Origin: Aquicoccus porphyridii
GTDB taxonomy: Bacteria; Pseudomonadota; Alphaproteobacteria; Rhodobacterales; Rhodobacteraceae
DNA: 64,000 nt
Direction of reading: 5' to 3'
Assembly (NCBI RefSeq): GCF_008369105.1
Contig: NZ_VINQ01000013.1
Coordinates: 56,814 to 120,813, forward strand
Part shown: positions 52,715 through 61,229 of the stretch, one piece after another
Layout: the number at the start of each line of letters is the position of its first letter
Numbering within the stretch: the first letter of the stretch is position 1
Program-made: the position numbers and the translations under genes
The notes under the pieces: generated by a model
Databases searched by the model: none
What the model saw: the letters and a program-made list of their open reading frames with translations, nothing else
What the model was told of the DNA's origin: nothing

Positions 52715-52791
52715 GGTCCCGTAGCTCAACTGGATAGAGCAGCTGACTTCTAATCAGCAGGTTGGGGGTTCGAGTCCTCCCGGGATCGCCA
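52715..52791 (+). tRNA. tRNA-Arg, anticodon TCT
   Basis: A full cloverleaf can be drawn. The acceptor stem is GGTCCCG with CGGGATC (one G-T pair), the anticodon stem GCTGA/TCAGC holds loop CTTCTAA with anticodon TCT at 52749-52751, and the T-arm has GGTTCGAGTCC. Discriminator G and an encoded CCA follow (52789-52791). It reads AGA codons, which should be rare in this GC-rich genome. Confidence 0.96.
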
Positions 52792-52817
52792 ATGACCCAG
52801 TTGAACAGGGAGGCGAC

Positions 52818-53702
52818 ATGGACAGGCTGCCACTCACCGTTGTCGGGGGCTACCTGGGGGCGGGCAAGACCACGCTGATCAACCGGCTTTTGCGCGAGGA
52901 TCACGGGCTGCGCCTGATGGTGATGGTCAATGATTTCGGGTCGGTCAACATCGACGCGGAGCTGTTGAAAAGCGCGGGAGAGGACACGATCGAGCTGACC
53001 AACGGGTGCGTGTGCTGCACGATGGGGGCCGATCTCTTCATGGCGCTGGGCGATGTGCTGGACCGTGTGCCGCGGCCCGATCACCTTGTCATCGAAGCCA
53101 GCGGGATCGCCGACCCCAAGAAGATCGCCGATGCGGCGCGGGCCGAGCCCGAGATGGAATATGGCGGGATCGCGCTGGTCGTGGATGCGGGGAATTTCGC
53201 GGGCCTGGCGGCGGATGCGCAGATCGGGGCGCAGATCCGCGGGCAGGTCGGGGTGGCGGATCTGTTGCTGGTGTCGAAATGCGGGGCCGAGGTGCCGGGC
53301 GCGCTGGCGATGCAACTGGCCACGATGTCGCCCGCGCCGCTGGTGGCGCTCGACGGGCTCGATGCGGTGGCGCCGCTGGTGTTGGGCGGGATCGAACCGG
53401 GCACGGGCCGGGGCACGGGTGCGGGGCATGGTGCCTATGTGACATGGGGGCAGGACGGCGACGAGGTGATGGAGCGGGACGCGTTACGGGCGCGGCTCGA
53501 GGCGGCGCCGGAGGGGCTTTACCGGGTGAAGGGGGTCATGCGCGGACCCGAGGGCGGGTTCGAGTTTCACAAGGTCGGCCCCTCGGTCGAGATCGCGCGG
53601 GCCGAGCAGCCGACGGTGTCGCGCGTGGTCGGGATCGGCCCGGCGGCGCGGATCACCGCCGAGGAGATTGCCGCGTGGTGGCGGGGTGGTGAAACGGCGT
53701 GA
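52818..53702 (+). CDS. CobW/COG0523-like GTPase with an altered G4 motif
   Basis: A 294-residue member of the G3E GTPase family involved in metal handling or cobalamin synthesis. Walker A is GGYLGAGKTTL (residues 10-20), and the metal-binding GCVCCTM follows at about residue 62. VIEASGIADP is the conserved switch region. The usual guanine-specificity NKxD is replaced by SKCG in LLVSKCGAE, so nucleotide choice may be relaxed. The C-terminal domain is short. It starts 27 nt after tRNA-Arg and stands alone. Confidence 0.87.
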   Translation: MDRLPLTVVGGYLGAGKTTLINRLLREDHGLRLMVMVNDFGSVNIDAELLKSAGEDTIELTNGCVCCTMGADLFMALGDVLDRVPRPDHLVIEASGIADPKKIADAARAEPEMEYGGIALVVDAGNFAGLAADAQIGAQIRGQVGVADLLLVSKCGAEVPGALAMQLATMSPAPLVALDGLDAVAPLVLGGIEPGTGRGTGAGHGAYVTWGQDGDEVMERDALRARLEAAPEGLYRVKGVMRGPEGGFEFHKVGPSVEIARAEQPTVSRVVGIGPAARITAEEIAAWWRGGETA

Positions 53703-53848
53703 TCGTCGCGATCGTCCGTGGCGTGTTGCGCGCGCGAGGGCGCGCCCCGGCGGGTTGGCGCGGTCTTAACCCTTGCGTTCAAGACCTGAACCGCCTAAGA
53801 AGCGCGCGTCGACAAGGCGGAAAACGCCGCAGAACGTAAGAGACGAGC

Positions 53849-53880
53849 AGGGTCGGGCAGTTTCCGGCCCTCTTTGTTTT
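53849..53880 (+). terminator. Hairpin with T-rich tail in front of rpsA
   Basis: AGGGTCGG (53849-53856) and CCGGCCCT (53864-53871) pair over 8 bp with one wobble, followed by CTTTGTTTT. It may end the CobW-like transcript or act as an attenuator in the rpsA leader. A smaller GGCG/CGCC hairpin precedes it at 53816-53828. Confidence 0.55.
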
Positions 53881-53966
53881 GCGAACCGTCTGACCAACGA
53901 AACCCCCAAAGACCGGCGGAGACAACCGCACGGCCGGAAAACAACGCAAAAGGACTTAAACGCCAC

Positions 53967-55649
53967 ATGGCTCAAAACACAACGATGGAGGAATTCGAAG
54001 CCCTCCTGAACGAAAGCTTCGAAATGGACACGCCCGAAGAGGGCAGCGTCGTCAAAGGCAAGGTCATCGCGATCGAAGCGGGACAAGCCATCATCGATGT
54101 CGGCTACAAGATGGAAGGCCGCGTCGAACTCAAGGAATTTGCAAACCCCGGCGAAGCGCCCGACATTTCGGTCGGTGACGAGGTCGAGGTGTTCCTGCGC
54201 TCGGCAGAGAACGCCCGGGGCGAAGCTGTCATCAGCCGTGAAATGGCGCGCCGCGAAGAGGCGTGGGACCGGCTGGAGAAAGCCTATGCCGATGATGCGC
54301 GTGTCGAAGGCGCGATCTTTGGCCGCGTCAAGGGTGGCTTTACCGTCGATCTGGGCGGTGCCGTGGCCTTCCTGCCCGGCTCCCAGGTCGATGTGCGCCC
54401 GGTGCGTGACGCAGGGCCGCTGATGGGTCTGAAACAGCCGTTCCAGATTCTCAAGATGGACCGCCGCCGTGGCAATATCGTGGTCTCGCGTCGCGCGATC
54501 CTCGAAGAGAGCCGCGCCGAGCAGCGCGCCGAGGTGATCGGCAACCTGACCGAGGGGCAGGCCGTGGACGGTGTCGTGAAGAACATCACCGAATATGGTG
54601 CCTTCGTCGATCTGGGCGGTGTCGATGGCCTGTTGCACGTCACCGACATGGCGTGGCGCCGGGTCAACCACCCCAGCGAGATCCTGTCGATCGGCGAGAC
54701 CGTCAAGGTGCAGGTCATCAAGATCAACAAGGAAACCCACCGTATCAGCCTTGGCATGAAGCAGCTTCAGGAAGATCCGTGGGATCTGGTGGGTGCGAAA
54801 TATCCGCTGGGCACGGTTCACAAGGGCCGCGTGACCAACATCACCGATTACGGTGCCTTCGTCGAGCTCGAACCCGGTATCGAAGGGCTGGTCCATGTCT
54901 CGGAAATGAGTTGGACCAAGAAGAACGTGCATCCCGGCAAGATCGTTTCGACCAGCCAGGAAGTCGATGTGATGGTTCTCGAGATCGACCCGGCGAAACG
55001 CCGCGTGAGCCTTGGTCTCAAGCAGACCATGCGCAACCCGTGGGAAGTGTTCGCCGAAACCCATCCCGAGGGCACCCAGGTCGAGGGCGAGGTCAAGAAC
55101 ATCACCGAGTTCGGCCTGTTCATCGGGCTTGAAGGCGATATCGACGGCATGGTCCACCTTTCGGACCTGAGCTGGGACGAGCGCGGCGAGGATGCGATCC
55201 AGAACTATCGCAAGGGCGATGAGGTTCAGGCCGTCGTGTCGGAAGTGGATGTCGAGAAAGAGCGCATTTCGCTGTCGATCAAGGCGCTGGGCGGCGACAA
55301 GTTCGCCGAGGCCGTGGGCGGTGTCAAACGCGGCTCGATCATCACCGTGACGGTGACCTCGATCGAGGATGGCGGGATCGAGGTGGAATACGAGGGCATG
55401 AAATCCTTCATCCGCCGTTCGGACCTGTCGCGCGATCGTTCCGAGCAGCGCCCCGAGCGGTTCTCGGTCGGTGACAAGGTCGATGTGCGCGTGACCAACG
55501 TGGACAGCAAGACCCGCCGTCTGGGTCTGTCGATCAAGGCACGCGAGATCGCCGAAGAGAAGGAAGCCGTTCAGCAATACGGTTCGTCCGACTCGGGCGC
55601 GAGCCTGGGCGACATCCTTGGTGCGGCGCTCAAGAGCGACGACACCTGA
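53967..55649 (+). CDS. rpsA: 30S ribosomal protein S1
   Basis: A 560-residue S1 protein with six S1 OB-fold repeats. The best conserved ones carry GVVKNITEYGAFVDLGGVDG, GRVTNITDYGAFVELEPGIE and GEVKNITEFGLFIGLEGDID. S1 binds mRNA and helps ribosomes unfold leaders. ATG at 53967 follows AAAAGGA; the frame opens at 53874, but the family start MAQNTTMEEFEALLNESFEM settles it. It precedes ihfB, a conserved order. The usual cmk gene upstream is absent, being replaced by tRNA-Arg and the CobW-like gene. Confidence 0.98.
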   Translation: MAQNTTMEEFEALLNESFEMDTPEEGSVVKGKVIAIEAGQAIIDVGYKMEGRVELKEFANPGEAPDISVGDEVEVFLRSAENARGEAVISREMARREEAWDRLEKAYADDARVEGAIFGRVKGGFTVDLGGAVAFLPGSQVDVRPVRDAGPLMGLKQPFQILKMDRRRGNIVVSRRAILEESRAEQRAEVIGNLTEGQAVDGVVKNITEYGAFVDLGGVDGLLHVTDMAWRRVNHPSEILSIGETVKVQVIKINKETHRISLGMKQLQEDPWDLVGAKYPLGTVHKGRVTNITDYGAFVELEPGIEGLVHVSEMSWTKKNVHPGKIVSTSQEVDVMVLEIDPAKRRVSLGLKQTMRNPWEVFAETHPEGTQVEGEVKNITEFGLFIGLEGDIDGMVHLSDLSWDERGEDAIQNYRKGDEVQAVVSEVDVEKERISLSIKALGGDKFAEAVGGVKRGSIITVTVTSIEDGGIEVEYEGMKSFIRRSDLSRDRSEQRPERFSVGDKVDVRVTNVDSKTRRLGLSIKAREIAEEKEAVQQYGSSDSGASLGDILGAALKSDDT

Positions 55650-55671
55650 TCGCCGATTGAAGAATGCGACG

Positions 55672-55699
55672 CGGCCCCGCCTTTTGGGCGGGGCCGTTT
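55672..55699 (+). terminator. Terminator of rpsA
   Basis: Perfect 10-bp stem, CGGCCCCGCC (55672-55681) with GGCGGGGCCG (55687-55696), 5-nt loop, then TTTGTTG. Confidence 0.92.
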
Positions 55700-55921
55700 G
55701 TTGCGCCGAATCAATGGTTTCGCCGCGCTGCGGCGCAGCCGGGTACGATTATGTGACCGAGCCGCCGGATGGCCTGGTGCGCTCAGAATCGCCGATATTG
55801 GCGGATTTGGGGGCGATTTCTTCTGTCCGGCCTTCGGGTTTAATGTTCCTTGCGCGATCAATTCTCTCTATAGTCCCTGAAAAAGACAGACCTGCAAAAC
55901 AACCCCGGGGAGAGTGATCCG

Positions 55922-56206
55922 ATGATCCGATCGGAACTGATTCAGAAGATCGCCGATGAGAATCCGCATCTTTATCAACGCGATGTCGAGCGTATCGTGA
56001 ACACCATTTTCGAGGAAATCACCGAAGCGATGGCCAATGGCAACCGTGTCGAGTTGCGTGGCTTCGGTGCATTCTCGGTCAAGCAGCGCGATGCGCGCAT
56101 CGGGCGCAACCCGCGCACCGGCGAGGCGGTCGAGGTCGAGGAAAAGCATGTGCCGTTTTTCAAGACCGGCAAGCTGTTGCGGGATCGGCTGAACGGGAAG
56201 TCGTGA
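55922..56206 (+). CDS. ihfB: Integration host factor beta subunit
   Basis: A 94-residue DNA-bending protein of the HU/IHF family that pairs with IHF-alpha. It starts [20 protein letters not shown] and has the beta-arm [20 protein letters not shown] with the Pro that intercalates in DNA. GGGGAGAG precedes the start. Located after rpsA, as in most alphaproteobacteria. Sure. Confidence 0.97.
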   Translation: MIRSELIQKIADENPHLYQRDVERIVNTIFEEITEAMANGNRVELRGFGAFSVKQRDARIGRNPRTGEAVEVEEKHVPFFKTGKLLRDRLNGKS

Positions 56207-56575
56207 ATGCGTTACATCCGCTATGCCTTTCTGGCCGTTCTGGCCGTTTGCCTGATTTCGGTCGCGATGGCCAATCGGGGAATGGTTGAATTGCGCATGC
56301 TGCCCGAGGAACTGGGCAACCTGTTCGGGCTCAACCGGTCGGTCGACCTGCCGCTTTTCATCGTGATCTTTGCCGCGATCGTGGCGGGGTTGATGATCGG
56401 TTTTGTCTGGGAATGGCTGCGGGAACACAAGCACCGCGCCGATGTCGCGCGCAAGGACGGCGAAATGAAGGCCCTCAGGCGCGAGATGCAGCGCCTCAGG
56501 CGCGGCGATGGCAAGGGCGGCAAGGCTGGAAAGCAGGAGGACGAGGTTCTGGCGCTTCTGGACGAGGCGCGCTGA
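56207..56575 (+). CDS. LapA domain (DUF1049) membrane protein
   Basis: A 122-residue protein with two membrane helices (about residues 3-22 and 48-68) and a charged C-terminal coiled-coil (residues 72-122). This is the LapA/DUF1049 layout; in E. coli LapA works with LapB in controlling LPS synthesis. Its ATG follows the ihfB stop directly with no gap, so the genes are coupled. The ihfB-lapA-trpF order is familiar in this group. Confidence 0.88.
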   Translation: MRYIRYAFLAVLAVCLISVAMANRGMVELRMLPEELGNLFGLNRSVDLPLFIVIFAAIVAGLMIGFVWEWLREHKHRADVARKDGEMKALRREMQRLRRGDGKGGKAGKQEDEVLALLDEAR

Positions 56576-56611
56576 ACCCGCCGATGATGGCGCCTGTTTC
56601 GGGTGGCGGCT

Positions 56612-56645
56612 TTTGAGTATTTTTCCCAAGAAAGAGCAGGGGAGG
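56612..56645. repeat. Possible copy of a common Rhodobacteraceae intergenic string
   Basis: TTTTGAGTATTTTTCCCAAG, followed by AAAGAGCAGGGGAGG. I recall similar strings as frequent between genes in roseobacter genomes. Only one copy is seen in this window, so repetition cannot be shown here. Confidence 0.3.
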
Positions 56646-56680
56646 TTTTCAGACCGCGCCCCTTCGCATAGGTCAGGGCC

Positions 56681-57322
56681 ATGAGTGTCAAGGTCAAGAT
56701 ATGCGGGCTGAGTCGGCCCGAGGATGTTGCCGCCGTGGCGGGGGCGGGCGCGGCCTATGCCGGGTTCGTGTTCTTTGCCCGGTCGCCCCGTAACCTCACG
56801 CTGGATGACGCGCGGGCGCTGGCGCTGGAGGCTCCGGTGGGGTTGGCCAAGGTGGCGTTGACCGTGGATGCGGATGATATGCTTCTGGACCGGATCACCG
56901 AGGCGGTGCCGCTTGACATGTTGCAATTGCATGGCAGCGAGAGCCCCGGGCGGGTGGCGGAGATCAAGGCGCGCTATGGCCTGCCGGTCATGAAAGCCGT
57001 CGGGGTGGCGGGGCAGGAGGACCTTACGGCGCTTGCGGGTTATGAAGAGGTGGCGGATCAGATCCTGGTGGATGCCAAGCCCCTCAAGGGCGCGGCCTTG
57101 CCCGGGGGGAATGGCCTCGCCTTCGACTGGCGGCTGATTGCCGGGCGGAAATGGGCGCGCCCGTGGATGCTTGCCGGGGGGTTGACGCCCGGGAATGTCG
57201 CGGAGGCGGTGCGCCTCACCGGGGCGCGGCAGGTGGATGTGTCCTCGGGCGTGGAGCGGGCGCCGGGGGTGAAGGATGCGGGCCTGATCCGGGCTTTCGT
57301 GGAGGCTGCACGATGCGGGTGA
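56681..57322 (+). CDS. trpF: Phosphoribosylanthranilate isomerase
   Basis: A 213-residue TIM-barrel isomerase of tryptophan synthesis. [12 protein letters not shown] (residues 5-16) carries the catalytic Cys, and the catalytic Asp is in QILVDAKPL. The phosphate-binding end has [14 protein letters not shown] and [15 protein letters not shown]. It overlaps the following GNAT gene by 10 nt; trpB lies beyond it. Sure. Confidence 0.96.
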   Translation: MSVKVKICGLSRPEDVAAVAGAGAAYAGFVFFARSPRNLTLDDARALALEAPVGLAKVALTVDADDMLLDRITEAVPLDMLQLHGSESPGRVAEIKARYGLPVMKAVGVAGQEDLTALAGYEEVADQILVDAKPLKGAALPGGNGLAFDWRLIAGRKWARPWMLAGGLTPGNVAEAVRLTGARQVDVSSGVERAPGVKDAGLIRAFVEAARCG

Positions 57323-57768
57323 CGTTTCGGGACGCGCGGACGGAGGACGTGCCCGCGGTGGTGGCGCTTCTGGCCGATGACATGCTGGGGGCGACGCGGG
57401 AACGGCAGGATATGGGTCTCTATCGCGCGGCGTTCGAGGCGATGCGGGCTGAGGGCGCGAACCATCTGATCGTCGGAGAGGACGAGGCGGGGCGGATCGT
57501 GGCCACCTACCAGATCACGTTCATCTCGGGTCTGAGCCTGGCCGCGGCGCGGCGCGCACAGGTGGAGTCGGTGCGCGTGGCCTCCAACCTGCGCGGGCAG
57601 GGGGTCGGGCAGATGATGTTCGCGGATGCCGGGGCAAGGGCGCGGGAGGCCGGGTGCCGCCTGGTCCAGCTCACCATGAACGCGACCCGCACCGAGAGCC
57701 GCCGATTCTATCAATCGCTGGGCTTCGAGGCGAGCCACGTGGGGTTCAAGAAGCCGCTCGAGGGGTAG
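57313..57768 (+). CDS. GNAT family N-acetyltransferase encoded between trpF and trpB
   Basis: A 151-residue GNAT protein. Motif A is [20 protein letters not shown] (about residues 77-96), followed by [18 protein letters not shown], which is motif B. Its ATG lies inside the end of trpF (10-nt overlap), so translation is coupled to trpF; trpB follows 102 nt later. The substrate is unknown, and a role in tryptophan synthesis is not implied by the fold. Confidence 0.9.
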   Translation: MRVTFRDARTEDVPAVVALLADDMLGATRERQDMGLYRAAFEAMRAEGANHLIVGEDEAGRIVATYQITFISGLSLAAARRAQVESVRVASNLRGQGVGQMMFADAGARAREAGCRLVQLTMNATRTESRRFYQSLGFEASHVGFKKPLEG

Positions 57769-57870
57769 GAAGGGCAGGGCGCTTGCCCTATCGCGCCCAC
57801 ATCGCCCGGCTTCTATTGCCCCTTGCCGCGTTCGGGTTTACATCAGCCCGAGGCAACCGGGAGGCGCATC

Positions 57871-59124
57871 ATGGCCGACGATCTTTTCAACAGTTTCATG
57901 AACGGCCCCGACGAGCGCGGGCGGTTCGGCAATTACGGCGGGCGGTTCGTCTCGGAGACGCTGATGCCGTTGATCCTCGAACTGGAGGCCGAATACGAGA
58001 AGGCCAAGGACGATCCCGATTTCTGGGCCGAGATGGACGATCTGTGGAAACATTATGTCGGCCGTCCCAGCCCGCTCTATTTCGCCGAGCGGCTGACCGA
58101 GCACCTGGGTGGTGCGAAAATATACCTCAAGCGCGACGAGTTGAACCATACCGGCGCGCACAAGATCAACAACGTGCTGGGCCAGATCATCCTCGCCCGC
58201 CGCATGGGCAAGACCCGCATCATCGCCGAAACCGGCGCCGGACAGCACGGGGTGGCCACGGCCACGGTCTGTGCCAAGTTCGGGCTGCAATGCGTGGTCT
58301 ACATGGGCAAGCATGATGTCGAGCGCCAGGCGCCCAACGTGTTTCGCATGCGCCTGCTGGGGGCCGAGGTGATTCCGGTGACGTCGGGGCGCGGCACGTT
58401 GAAGGACGCGATGAACGACGCGCTGCGCGACTGGGTGACGAATGTGCGCGACACGTTCTATTGCATCGGCACGGTGGCGGGTCCGCATCCCTATCCGGCG
58501 ATGGTGCGCGATTTCCAGTCGATCATCGGCAAGGAAGTGCGCTGGCAACTGGCCGAACAGGAGGGCGAGGGACGTCTGCCTGACACGGTGATCGCGGCCA
58601 TTGGTGGCGGGTCGAACGCGATGGGGCTTTTCTTTCCGTTCCTCGATGATCCATCCGTGCGGATCATCGGCGTTGAGGCCGGTGGCAAGGGTGTGGATGA
58701 CAAGATGGAGCATTGCGCCTCGCTCACCGGCGGGCGGCCCGGGGTGCTGCATGGCAACCGGACCTATCTCTTGCAGGACGAGGACGGGCAGATCCTCGAA
58801 GGGTTCTCGATCTCGGCGGGGCTGGATTACCCGGGGATCGGGCCAGAGCACAGCTGGCTGCACGATACGGGACGCGCCGAATATGTCAGCATCACCGACC
58901 GCGAGGCGCTGGAGGCGTTTCAACTGTCATGCGCCACGGAAGGGATCATCCCGGCGCTGGAACCCAGCCACGCGCTGGCCCATGTGATGAAGATCGCGCC
59001 GGACCTGCCGCGCGAGCATATCATCGTGATGAACATGTGCGGGCGCGGCGACAAGGACATCTATACCGTCGCCCGGCATCTGGGGTTCGACATGTCCGAT
59101 ACCGTGGGGCGCGACGCGGACTGA
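57871..59124 (+). CDS. trpB: Tryptophan synthase beta subunit
   Basis: A 417-residue PLP enzyme that joins indole and serine. The PLP lysine is in [15 protein letters not shown], the glutamate in [11 protein letters not shown], and the phosphate loop in IGGGSNAMG. The start [20 protein letters not shown] fits the family with ATG at 57871 and GGGAGG upstream. trpA is not in the window. A strong 11-bp hairpin follows the stop. Confidence 0.97.
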   Translation: MADDLFNSFMNGPDERGRFGNYGGRFVSETLMPLILELEAEYEKAKDDPDFWAEMDDLWKHYVGRPSPLYFAERLTEHLGGAKIYLKRDELNHTGAHKINNVLGQIILARRMGKTRIIAETGAGQHGVATATVCAKFGLQCVVYMGKHDVERQAPNVFRMRLLGAEVIPVTSGRGTLKDAMNDALRDWVTNVRDTFYCIGTVAGPHPYPAMVRDFQSIIGKEVRWQLAEQEGEGRLPDTVIAAIGGGSNAMGLFFPFLDDPSVRIIGVEAGGKGVDDKMEHCASLTGGRPGVLHGNRTYLLQDEDGQILEGFSISAGLDYPGIGPEHSWLHDTGRAEYVSITDREALEAFQLSCATEGIIPALEPSHALAHVMKIAPDLPREHIIVMNMCGRGDKDIYTVARHLGFDMSDTVGRDAD

Positions 59125-59127
59125 AAT

Positions 59128-59159
59128 GCGCGGGCCGGGGCAGGGCGCCGGCCACGCGC
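59128..59159. terminator. Hairpin between trpB and the convergent monooxygenase-like gene
   Basis: GCGCGGGCCGG and CCGGCC-A-CGCGC pair over 11 bp with one bulge. There is no T-run, so it may work only as a stabilising or rho-dependent end. Confidence 0.4.
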
Positions 59160-59165
59160 GGGGGT

Positions 59166-59486
59166 TCAGCTTTCGTGCACCACGGTTTCGAACCCTTCGA
59201 ACTGCGGCGGGCCCATCATCACGCCCTCGGTCCGGCCGGAGCCAGCATTCTTGTGGGCGTCGCGGAATTGCTGGGACTTGGTCCAGGCTTCGAAATCCTC
59301 GCGGCTGTCCCAGATCACGTGGCTGGAATAGAGGCGGTATCCGTCACCTTCCGGCCCCTTGAGCAGGCGAAACTCGCGGAAGCCTTTCAACTCCTTGAGC
59401 TTGCTTTCGCGGCTTTTCCAGATGTTTTCGAAATCGTCTTCGCGACCGGGCGCCACCCGGAACCGGTTCATGGCAATGAAGCTCAT
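59166..59486 (-). CDS. Antibiotic biosynthesis monooxygenase (ABM) domain protein
   Basis: A 106-residue dimeric ferredoxin-like protein of the ABM family. It shows MNRFRVAPGREDDFENIWKS, KGFREFRLLKG and YSSHVIWDSREDFEAWTKS, as in HmoA/IsdG-related proteins that degrade haem. The Asn/Trp/His needed for haem breakdown cannot all be assigned from sequence alone, so haem degradation is one possibility among others. Single gene. Confidence 0.85.
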   Translation of the reverse strand: MSFIAMNRFRVAPGREDDFENIWKSRESKLKELKGFREFRLLKGPEGDGYRLYSSHVIWDSREDFEAWTKSQQFRDAHKNAGSGRTEGVMMGPPQFEGFETVVHES

Positions 59487-59590
59487 TCAAGCCTCCCTTT
59501 GACTGTCGGAATGGAATGGCTTGCTGAAGCGGTTGCTTTCGCTGGCGTGGGGATCAGGTAGCATTGGGGCGGAAGCCTGGCAATGCGTCG

Positions 59591-59968
59591 TCAGGGCGCG
59601 GCGTGAGCCTTGAGCACCGACATCGGCACGATTTCAAGCGCGCGGACGTGGGTGGCGGCAAGGCTGACGCGGGGCGCGCAGCCTTCGTCGGCTGCCTGAA
59701 GGAAGCGCGCGGCGCAGACGCACCAGTGATCGCCGGGATTGAGGCCGCGAAAATTGAACTCGGGGCGTGGGGTGCTGAGATCGTTGCCGACGTATTTCTC
59801 GTAGGCAAGAAATTCCGCCGTCATCTCGCAGCAGACCGTATGGGAACCCATGTCGGCCTCGCAGGTGTTGCAATGCCCGTCGCGGAAGAAACCGGTCACG
59901 GGATCGGTCGAGCAGGGGGTGAGCGGGTCGCCAAGCACGTTGACGGGGCGGTCGGGTTCGGCCTTCAT
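59591..59968 (-). CDS. DUF2237 family protein
   Basis: A 125-residue protein matching DUF2237 across its whole length: NVLGDPLTPCSTDPVTGFFR, DGHCNTCEADMGSHTVCCEM, GNDLSTPRPEFNFRGLNPGD and HWCVCAARF. It is rich in conserved Cys residues and may bind metal; the function is unknown. ATG at 59968 overlaps the stop of the serine hydrolase gene (ATGA), so the two are coupled. Confidence 0.9.
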   Translation of the reverse strand: MKAEPDRPVNVLGDPLTPCSTDPVTGFFRDGHCNTCEADMGSHTVCCEMTAEFLAYEKYVGNDLSTPRPEFNFRGLNPGDHWCVCAARFLQAADEGCAPRVSLAATHVRALEIVPMSVLKAHAAP

Positions 59969-61143
59969 TGTGTCTCCTTGTCGAGAGTGGCGGTTATGGC
60001 GCGGAACATGGCGATATTGCGGTCGTTTACGCCTGCTTCGCGAAAGCCTCGGTCGGCGCCGTTGGTGGCGATCATCACGCCACGCGGGCGGTCGATATAG
60101 ATATACTGGCCATAGATACCACGGGCAAAGAATTCGCCCTCGCGCGCGTCGGAGGGCATCCACCATTGCAACCCGTATTTCTGTGCGCCCGGCGCGGTCG
60201 GGGCCGAGGGTGCGGTCGAAGCGGCGATCCATTCGGATGGCACGATCTGTTTGCCCTGCCACTCCCCGCCTTGCAGGATCATCTGGCCGAAACGGGCATA
60301 GTCGCGGGTGGTGAGGTTGAGCCCGCCAAGGACAAAGGCGGTTTCATAGCCATCGGAGAGGTAATAGGGATCGGCCTCGAGCCCCATGTGATCGAGGATC
60401 TTTTCCTGCATCAGGTCGGGGACGTCGCGCCCGGTCGCACCGCGCAGCACCATGCCGAGAACATGGGTGTCGATCGAGACATATTGCCAGCGCAGGCCGG
60501 GGGCGGCCTCGGTCTCGGTCAGGCTTTCGGTGAAGCCGTCCATCGAGCGACCCAGTGCGAGGACGCGGCCCATCTTGTTGATGTCGCTCCAGAAATCGAG
60601 GTAATCTTCGTCGAAGGTCACACCGCTGGCCATTTGCAACACGTTGCGGATCGTGGCGCCGTCATAGGCGCCGCCCGCAAGCGCGGGGGCGTATTTCGTG
60701 ACCGGATCGTCGAGCGAGGCGATGGCACCTTCGTCGACGACGATGCCGAAGAGGGCGGAAAGAAAGCTCTTGGCGACGGACCACGAGATGCGCTGGTCGT
60801 CTGGGCCGGTGCCGAGGTGATAGCTCTCGTGGCGGATTTCACCGTCCTTCATCACCACGAGTGCCGTGACGGCGCGCGCCTTGATCCAGTCGTCAAAGCC
60901 GTCGGGCATTTCCATCGGCGCGCCGGTGGGCAGGGGGCTGAGCGGGCCGGGGCCGCGCGACATCGGCAGGGTCAGGAAGAGATCGTCCATATGGCTGAAA
61001 TTCTGCACGATGCGCTCTTCGGAAAAGAGCGAGTTCACCGCGAGAAGCCGGGTGATGTTGTCGCGTTTCCAGATGCCCACCGCGATGGCAACGACGATCA
61101 GCGCCAGAAGAAGACGCCCCAGGAACTTGCCGAAAGCCCGCAT
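59965..61143 (-). CDS. Serine hydrolase of the beta-lactamase class C family
   Basis: A 392-residue protein with an N-terminal membrane anchor (residues 9-25) and a periplasmic class C beta-lactamase-like domain. The SxxK nucleophile motif is in SWSVAKSFLSALFG (about residue 120). WQYVSIDTHVLG has Tyr in the place of the second motif, and YGQYIYIDRPRGVMIATNGA is near the third. This family (6-aminohexanoate dimer hydrolase and EstB-like esterases) rarely acts on antibiotics. It precedes DUF2237 with a 4-nt overlap. Confidence 0.88.
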   Translation of the reverse strand: MRAFGKFLGRLLLALIVVAIAVGIWKRDNITRLLAVNSLFSEERIVQNFSHMDDLFLTLPMSRGPGPLSPLPTGAPMEMPDGFDDWIKARAVTALVVMKDGEIRHESYHLGTGPDDQRISWSVAKSFLSALFGIVVDEGAIASLDDPVTKYAPALAGGAYDGATIRNVLQMASGVTFDEDYLDFWSDINKMGRVLALGRSMDGFTESLTETEAAPGLRWQYVSIDTHVLGMVLRGATGRDVPDLMQEKILDHMGLEADPYYLSDGYETAFVLGGLNLTTRDYARFGQMILQGGEWQGKQIVPSEWIAASTAPSAPTAPGAQKYGLQWWMPSDAREGEFFARGIYGQYIYIDRPRGVMIATNGADRGFREAGVNDRNIAMFRAITATLDKETQ

Positions 61144-61229
61144 GTTACCCCCTGTTCGTCCCTGATGGATCTTGGCGTTTCATCGCGTGATGATGCCCGG
61201 GCGGTGGTGCCTTGGCAACCGGGGGCGGT

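Noticed and set aside
47459..52791. Pilus operon next to tRNA-Arg as a possible integrated island
   Set aside because: No integrase gene, no second copy of the tRNA 3' end and no clear composition change were seen, so an island is not supported.
59845..60262. A longer form of the DUF2237 protein starting at 60262
   Set aside because: The additional 98 residues are an Arg-rich shadow of the serine hydrolase gene; ATG at 59968 with ATGA overlap matches the family start.
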